Below are positions 57,573-64,000 of a DNA stretch of 64,000 bases, in pieces. The position numbers were made by a program, and so were the translations under genes. Positions within the stretch are counted from its first letter, which is position 1; every line of letters begins with the position of its first letter. This DNA is from Laetiporus sulphureus 93-53. Taxonomy: Eukaryota; Basidiomycota; Agaricomycetes; Polyporales; Laetiporaceae. The stretch spans positions 62,001 to 126,000 of the forward strand of contig NW_024468526.1 of the NCBI RefSeq assembly GCF_001632365.1, written 5' to 3'. The notes under the pieces were generated by a model. That model was not told the origin of the DNA. It did not search any database and worked only from the letters and a program-made list of their open reading frames with translations.

Positions 57573-60500
57573 ATGTCCGCAGCCCTCTATATGACAATGC
57601 CGCCTCCACCTCGCCGCCACCCGCTCAGCGTACCCACCAACCATCATGCCGTCAACAGTCGACCCTCTCCTCCTGCGACCCCGCCCAAGCCGCAAGAACA
57701 ACCAAAGCGGTCCGGCTCGCCACCTCTTCCTCGACAGAATACCAAAGTTGCACCTCCTTCACCTCCGAAGGTTATCACTGACAAGAGTCGCACACTTGAA
57801 TTTCAACGGGTTGGATTGTTGGGCGAGGTACGCCTTCCTGTGCCATGTCACTTTTGTCTTCGCAATATGCTGCTCGACTCGACATCACGGCAGTTATATC
57901 CTGTCGTAGCGCATGCAACCTGCCTTAGAATACCGCAGGGCCAGCAGCAATTGTCGCAGTCGACATCATGTGCGGCGGTGCATGTTTTGCCGTGCTATTT
58001 AATTTGTTCCATGCACATTTTGTTTTCAACGCATACCCGAACGCATGCACATACGTGATTATGACGAGCAGATGATGACGGTATTAATTTTGTAGGGTGG
58101 CTTTGCACGTGTATATGAAGTGCAAGATCCTCGCGGACTGCGTGTGGCCTGCAAGGTGGTCACGAAATCCTCCCTCAAGACGAAGAAAGCAAAGACTAAG
58201 GTAATTCTCGCGTTTGGTGCCTTTCTGGCTCTTTCTGACCATCGTGCAGCTGTACGCGGAGATCAAGATACACCGTTCCCTTAATCACCCAAATATCGTT
58301 AATTTCCAGGAATGTTTCGAGGACGACGACAACGTATACATGACTCTAGAGCTATGCCACAACGGCTCCTTAATGGACATGCTCCGCCGACGAAGACGGT
58401 TCACTGAACCAGAAGCGCGTTTCTTCATGGTTGAACTGATCGGCGCTTGCCATTACATGCATACGCACCAGGTCATTCACCGGGATCTCAAGTTGGGGAA
58501 CATATTCCTTGATAAGAACATGCATGTGAAGGTCGGTGACTTCGGGTTAGCCGCTCTCATCGAGAACCCAGGCGAACGCAAGAAAACCATTTGCGGGACG
58601 CCGAACTACATTGCACCAGAGGTTCTCTTCGACACTGCCAATGGCCATAGCTTTGAGGTGGACACCTGGTCAATCGGCGTGATTTTGTACACTCTTGTTG
58701 TCGGACGCCCACCTTTCCAAACAAAAGATGTCAAAGCAATCTACAAGTGAGCAAAACTCTATGATCCGCACTTTGCTTTAACATCCACGCTTCCAATAGG
58801 AGGATTCGTGACAACGAGTACGAGTTCCCCGCCGACCGCGCAGTCTCGTACCAAGTCCAAGAGCTCGTGCAGGTCATTCTGACCCCAAACCCGCAAGAAC
58901 GACCCACCCTGCACGAGATCATCGATCACGCATGGTTCACTTCCGGGACTGTACCAGGCTATATCCCGGCCACAGCCCACGATGGAGTGCCTGACTTCCG
59001 CCACATCACGCGACCGATTTCAGAGGCGAATCTCGCCCGACTGAGAGGGAATGCCATGCTTGACAAGGATCAGTCTTCCAACATCGCTGTTCCGGGCGCG
59101 CGGCCATCAGGCGCTCCAGGTACTGGAGTGAGTGCAAATGTTGCCGGGATGAAGGGCGTGACGTCGAGTCTCGCGCAGCAAGAGAAGGAGTTCCACAAGG
59201 CGGTGCAGCCTGGCAGCCCGATCTCTGCTCTGCTCAGCTCTGCACGACAGCCGCTCATGGTCGGCCCGATGCCCACACGTGACGAGCAGCCCCTCATCCG
59301 CAAGCTGCAAGCTGCCAGAGATCACCGCGGCCCTGCTCGCCTCCGCATGCAGGCTTTCCCTGAGCCTGAGGACGATGGCGAGCTCAGGCGAGAAGAGCAG
59401 CGCAAGAAGGAGCTCGAATCGCAGAAGGCACGGATTGTTGCTCAGATGGCCACCACCGGTGCACCAGAGTCAGAGTACGCTCAGGATGGTCCGGAGAACC
59501 AGGAGAACGTCCCTCCTACGACCTACCGTGACAATCGTTCCAAAGAGCATGTCAAGAACAAGGACAAGGAACGAATTACCAAGGACGAACCTGCCTCAGC
59601 TGGCGCGAGCCCAACGAACTCTGGAAGTCTCCCGATAAAGCCTAACGGCTTCGATGCCGCAGCGCGAACGCTCACTGCTGCGTTCGAAGCTAAGGCAGCC
59701 GGACGATTGTTCAGAGATCCACGCGACGACGTAGACCTGCCAGACGCGAAAGTGTTCATAGCCTCCTGGGTAGATTATTGCAATAAGTACGGCATGGGCT
59801 ACGCCCTGACGGACGGTTCCGTGGGCGTCCACTTCAACGACAGCACCACCATGATCTTGGCTCCGGATAAGAGGTGCGTTGATTGCCAAGCACGTGCAGG
59901 ACGCTCACCGATCGAGAACCATCAACAGCCATTTCGATTACATCACGTCGAAGAGCAAAGGTATGGTCTATGTGCGCAAGAACCACACCATTGAAGACTA
60001 TCCTGAGGATCTCAAGAGCAAGGTCTACCTGCTGAAGCACTTTGAGAAGTACATCATGGAGAAGTTATATGGTGATTACAACTACACGTTCGAGGACCGG
60101 GAACGCGTCAAGGGCATGGACTTCGTCGTCAAGTATCTCCGAATGAAGCATGTGATTGTGTTCAAGATGAGTCATGACGTCTTGCAGGTCAGTATATTCT
60201 CCCTAATGCATTTCGCTCTCGCTGACGCTCGGTACTGCTTAAAGTTCAATTTCTACGACCACTCAAAGGTGATCTTATCCTCACAGGGCCTGCTTATAAC
60301 ACACATCGACAAGAACTATAAACTCACGCGATGGACGCTCAGTGAGGTGATGGCACAGGCTCTCCGTCCTTCCCACGCCGATCCCGAGCGGGCCAAGTTC
60401 CACCAGCGTCTTGTCGACAAGTTGAAGTATTGCAAGGAGGTCCTGGTGTCTATCAAGAATGCTAGTGTTAGCCAGGTACAGGGACAGGCTCAGGCGGCTC

Positions 60501-60589
60501 CTGGATCTGCCATGGCTCCTGAGGAAGTGCCTTCTTCTGGGACGAGGTCATCGGTGTCGAGCAAGGCATCTAAGGTGTCTCTGCGCTAG
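57573..60589 (+). CDS. PLK1: Polo-like kinase (Cdc5/Plo1)
   Basis: Six exons (57573-57827, 58096-58200, 58250-58746, 58800-59873, 59917-60187, 60245-60589) sum to 849 codons, 848 residues. Polo kinases drive mitotic entry, spindle formation and cytokinesis. After a Pro-rich N-terminus the kinase domain has [14 protein letters not shown] (glycine loop split by the first intron), the ATP lysine in VACKVV, the catalytic [11 protein letters not shown] in [10 protein letters not shown], and the T-loop [14 protein letters not shown]. The long linker is charged. Polo box 1 begins [29 protein letters not shown], and polo box 2 contains [30 protein letters not shown]. The first intron is long for this locus (268 bp) and the one before 59917 is short (43 bp). 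The gene is divergent from the RdRP gene, with 330 bp between start codons. Confidence 0.96.
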
Positions 60590-61733
60590 CGCTCTTTCGC
60601 GTGGGATCTAGAGGAGAGTGACGATGTAGGTCGTCAGTCTTTCACAGTAACGAGAATCTTTTCCGGCATTTTACTATGATACACATCCATGGGACTGTGC
60701 CCTCTTGAACCTCTATCCCGTAGCATGGCGCACCACTATCGTGATTCCTGACTTTATTCTTCAGCGTCCTGGCGCAGTTGGACCCTTCTTGCCACCTTAT
60801 GTTGACTTCCTCGTGTTGTGACGGTTCTTTGTACTATTGCCACTTTTTGCACTGCGGTTGGCCGTACGCAGGTGCGGAATTCCACCGACGTTCATGATAT
60901 ATGTCTATAGCGTTGTGCTCGTGTGAGTGCTGTATTGACGGGCTATGACCCGAATAGGTTCTACTTGCGCGCCGTACGTACTCGCTGTGTCCCCATGCAT
61001 ATCAGCAATGCCAGTAACGGATTGGTGATGCAGTGCGACACGTTTCATGGTACAGTCAAGCCATATTTTCGAAAGATCGATCTTGTTTGTAGGGGCTGTT
61101 CGCCCGAGACTAGAACCTGCGTGTAGATACTCTAATTTGATGGGCTCAGTGATCTTGCCACTGCGAGCCCTGCGTTCTCTGAGAGTATAAAGAGTGAAGA
61201 TTACGGTGTCAGGGTGCGATTATGAGACAGATAGCTAGTGAGTAAGGTCACAAGTCACGGTGCTCTAACCTCGTCGAGTGAAGGCGGGACACACCAGCTG
61301 GATGGCAGGCTTCCGTGAGAGCTTGAGACAGGGCAGCTCTGATGCAGACAGAGCTTGCTGTCGCGATTCATGGGCTGACGCCCCCAGCGATTGTCGGATC
61401 ACCACCTCGGTCTCGTTAGAGGAAGACAAAACGGCGGGGTGCTATATATATACATGCAGGTAGGCGCGCTGACTTTTTAGCCGCGGCGCTCGTTGCTATG
61501 CCGCCCAATTGCAACACTTGCTCTAGCCGCTCGGTAGCCATGAGATCTGTCCCTCGACAGCTCATTAGCTTTCTCTGAAGGTATATAGTTTAGTTGTTTA
61601 GCTCTAACGCCCCAGAGCTGGATCCCGCTTGTTCCCTCTTCGTTGTCGCAGTCCTCGTCGGTTTCATTGCTCACCCAATTTTAGTCCAGGCTCCTTCAGC
61701 TGTGCCGAGGGAGCAACAACCACCTTCTTAGAC
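60590..61733. other. Intergenic stretch, no supportable gene
   Basis: This holds the 3' flank of the Polo kinase gene, then sequence with no recognisable frame. It ends with a likely promoter containing tata strings near 61442-61452. Confidence 0.45.
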
Positions 61734-63389
61734 ATGTCACCGGAAGACACTGCACTCACGTATGAGACTCACCATAGTCTATATTTGGCCACGCTCATGG
61801 TGATGCAGTTATGTGGAGGTATATCTGGTCTTCAAGAATCATTTCTTTTTTACGGTGACCGGTATGCTCGTCTTGTTGTTCCCATCATACTTTCGTTGTC
61901 TTGCTCATATTTGGCGCATTGCAGTGCTATGTTGCTACGACTACATCCTGACATTGGACCGTGAAATCAAATTCATATGGAAGGCCGACCTCTCATTTGC
62001 AACTTCACTTTACTACGCCTTCAGATATGCCGCGCTATGCAATACAATCATGGTACTGCTTACTCGGATTGCATGGCCAAGTTGGCAAAGTGTTCGAGTG
62101 AGTTTTCGTAGGCATATGGTGCCTTCATGCATGTTATGGCTGACTAAGTCGCACCACAGACGTGAGCAGATGCCAATCATTGGTACATCACTGCGCCCGG
62201 CTCACGCTTCTCATCGGTCCCCTTTTCAGCTGCGGCACCGTCTTGCGTGTGCAAATGGTATTAAATATAATTGTTCTGGTCAGTGCTACAAGTATGTTTG
62301 TTCTGCGACTGGCACATAATGAAGAATTTCACAACTTGGACAGTTTTTGCGGCATTACGGGTATATGCCATCTTCAGTTGCAATAAATGGATGTTCGGTC
62401 TCGTTGTCTTGTCCGGAATAATCAATCCAGTCATCTCGATCGTGAGACGTCCCAAACGCTTGCATTTTATGCTCAGCTAATGTCAATGGCTTGATGCAGT
62501 ATATTTTCGCGGCAGCCTCGCCAGACCCTTTTGTGGTCACGCCTTTGCAAGCATGTATGGTTGACATCATCAGCGGCAATTCACCCTATGAAAGGTGTGT
62601 GTCCGGAACCTTTACAGCCGATATTGATTATTCTAACGTGCGCTTAGTTGTGCGTGAGACAATCTGACGAACATCTGAGTCGCATTTCCTAATCGTGTGC
62701 GCTACAGGGATGACGGCTGCAAGAGCTGCCTCACTCGTGTCTGATGGCTTGGTATTAACGTTGACATGCATGAGAACCGTCTGGAAGGCAGACTTAAGAT
62801 TCATAAAATTGTCCCTTGGGTCATCCTTGCAGTATGTATTGTTGATGGACAGTACGTGTCTGCAAATATCCGCCGTTGTATACTGCTAATGCACATGCCG
62901 TTGTATTCCTTCAGCCACGCTATGGTTTGCGTGCGTACTAGCATTTGAGAAGCCAATGTAAGCTCACATCGCTAATGCTCAGCTTCCTCTGCGTCATCAA
63001 CGTCATCGGCATTGCAAAAGGTCGCATGATTGAGGTATGGGACGCAGTTGCCATCTTGATGTCAAATTATGAACTTTTTTCTTGTCCAGTTCGTCGATAT
63101 CTGGCAGATTTGGACGGGAATGTGAGTGGCGCCTCGATGATACTACTACAAGCACCTCGAACTGAGCACACGTGATAGTTTCAGTTCAATGTTACTGTCT
63201 CGGCTAGTACTCGACCTCCGCGAAGCCGCTGCAGCCGGGATCGAGAGCGAAGGGACGTTCTCTTATGCACAGTGGGATCTGGCTTTTGCTCCCGAAGAGG
63301 AGGGCTCAGTGGGTGAGCTCGACGACGTGGTGACCGAAGCTTCACATAGAATGGTACGCCGCTCAGTACTGAATGACGTGTCAAGCTAA
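61734..63389 (+). CDS. Multi-span membrane protein, DUF6533 family
   Basis: Several short exons on the plus strand encode the landmarks of this basidiomycete membrane-protein family. The N-terminal block VLCCYDYILTLDREIKFIWK, reached by splicing at about 61820/61924, is the DUF6533 signature. It is followed by hydrophobic segments LYYAFRYAALCNTIMVLL, WTVFAALRVYAIFSCNKWMFGLVVLSG and YIFAAASPDPF, then SLVSDGLVLTLTCMRTVWK. The C-terminal cytosolic tail SMLLSRLVLDLRE followed by an acidic end stops at 63389. The splice structure from about 62095 to 63180 could not be settled in full: around 62100-62170 no canonical pair keeps the frame. The gene may therefore be damaged. The family has about seven spans and no known function. 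Confidence 0.6.
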
Positions 63390-63491
63390 CGGATGAGTGA
63401 AGGAATCATAGGTTGCATGTGTGTCCCAACCATGTTCCTTCTGTCTACAGATTGGCCATTCAACATGAGTTTCGTGCCACTCGTGACTGGA

Positions 63492-63857
63492 TGTTGAATG
63501 AAAGTCGTGAGAACGGTCTTCGAAGAGCAAATACCCACCGCTGTGTAGACGGATGGAAAACGAGTGGAAGGGAGGGCAGACGCTAGAGTCAAAGGCTTCA
63601 GCTCCTTGATGATAGAAGGACTATATTAGTAGTATGTACCTAGAATCAACTACGGTACATTAGTATGTAAGCTGCATTCATGCAGGACAGTATCGATACT
63701 CACAGGCTTCAGCTCCTTGATGATAGAAGGACTGAAGCCCGCAGAACGAGCGAAGCGGGTGAAAAGTCTTACGGGCGCTAATGCCTGATAAGTACATAAA
63801 AGGAAATACCAACTGATAAGTCCATACTTAAGTATAGCTAGGCTTGATATTCCAACA
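63492..63857 (-). repeat. 3' LTR of a Copia retrotransposon
   Basis: On the minus strand the 366-bp segment starts TGTTGGAATATC and ends ATTCAACA, with TGTTG/CAACA inverted termini. It is preceded by the purine tract GAGGGGAAG, as expected for the second-strand primer. It holds two identical 30-bp units (63593-63622 and 63704-63733). The 5 bp beside its outer end are ctgga, which should recur beyond the right edge if the element is complete. Confidence 0.8.
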
Positions 63858-63864
63858 CTTCCCC

Positions 63865-64000
63865 TCAAGCCAGGCGAAGTCCAAGCATTCCAGCGAACTT
63901 CTCCACCTTCTGGTGGGTCAACGCCTTGGTAAGAAGGTCGGCGACCATGTCATTGGTCAGGCAATACAAGATGACGGCGCGTTCCATATCGATAACCTCG
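63865..64000 (-). mobile_element. Copia pol, C-terminal end (partial, right edge)
   Basis: The minus strand encodes the end of a Ty1/Copia polyprotein (RNase H tail): YCLTNDMVADLLTKAL followed by EKFAGMLGLRLA and a TGA at 63865-63867, directly before the polypurine tract and LTR. The motif ADLLTKAL is the usual end signature of Copia elements. The rest of the element lies outside the window to the right. Confidence 0.85.

Overview
The window is nuclear DNA of a mushroom-forming basidiomycete (Agaricomycetes; a polypore relative is my guess). The reasons are many short GT-AG introns (mostly 48-65 bp), a DUF6533-type membrane protein, a degenerate polyporopepsin-type aspartic protease, and basidiomycete-like forms of NMD3, condensin, Polo kinase and an RNA-dependent RNA polymerase (RdRP). 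Exon structures were worked out by hand from splice signals, reading frame and family conservation. In the main multi-exon genes the exon lengths sum to a whole number of codons.

Layout. 0-12 kb: the tail of a gene at the left edge, an acidic low-complexity protein, a single-pass membrane protein, two tandem short-chain dehydrogenases with identical exon lengths, and two tandem paralogous proteins of unknown function whose promoters were duplicated with them. 12-23 kb: a dense housekeeping block with NMD3 (60S export), RPB10 (shared RNA polymerase subunit), condensin subunit 1 and a PIP5-kinase. RPB10 and condensin are divergent across a very short promoter. 23.6-26 kb: an aspartic-protease pseudogene and a non-autonomous DNA-transposon-like element that contains an assembly gap.

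26-46 kb is the accessory heart of the window. An intact SRPK-like kinase is followed by a 5.2-kb sequence that recurs in inverted orientation at 40.2-45.6 kb, giving a large inverted repeat around a 7.3-kb spacer. The spacer holds a conserved basidiomycete protein gene, an acyl-protein-thioesterase-like gene, tandem repeats, and a fragment of the kinase 5' flank. The outer end of the right arm carries a frameshifted 3' remnant of the kinase. A 0.3-kb direct repeat sits beside each kinase fragment.

46-61 kb: a 1321-residue repeat-rich protein, a 17-exon QDE-1-type RdRP with an intact DLDGD motif but one in-frame TGA near the C-terminus, and a Polo-like kinase. 61.7-64 kb: a DUF6533 membrane protein, then the 3' LTR and last pol codons of a Copia retrotransposon running off the right edge.

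The housekeeping genes cover translation, transcription, chromosome condensation, phosphoinositide signalling and mitosis and do not form one pathway. The most unusual features are the large inverted repeat with its kinase fragments and the possibly inactivated RdRP 7 kb away.
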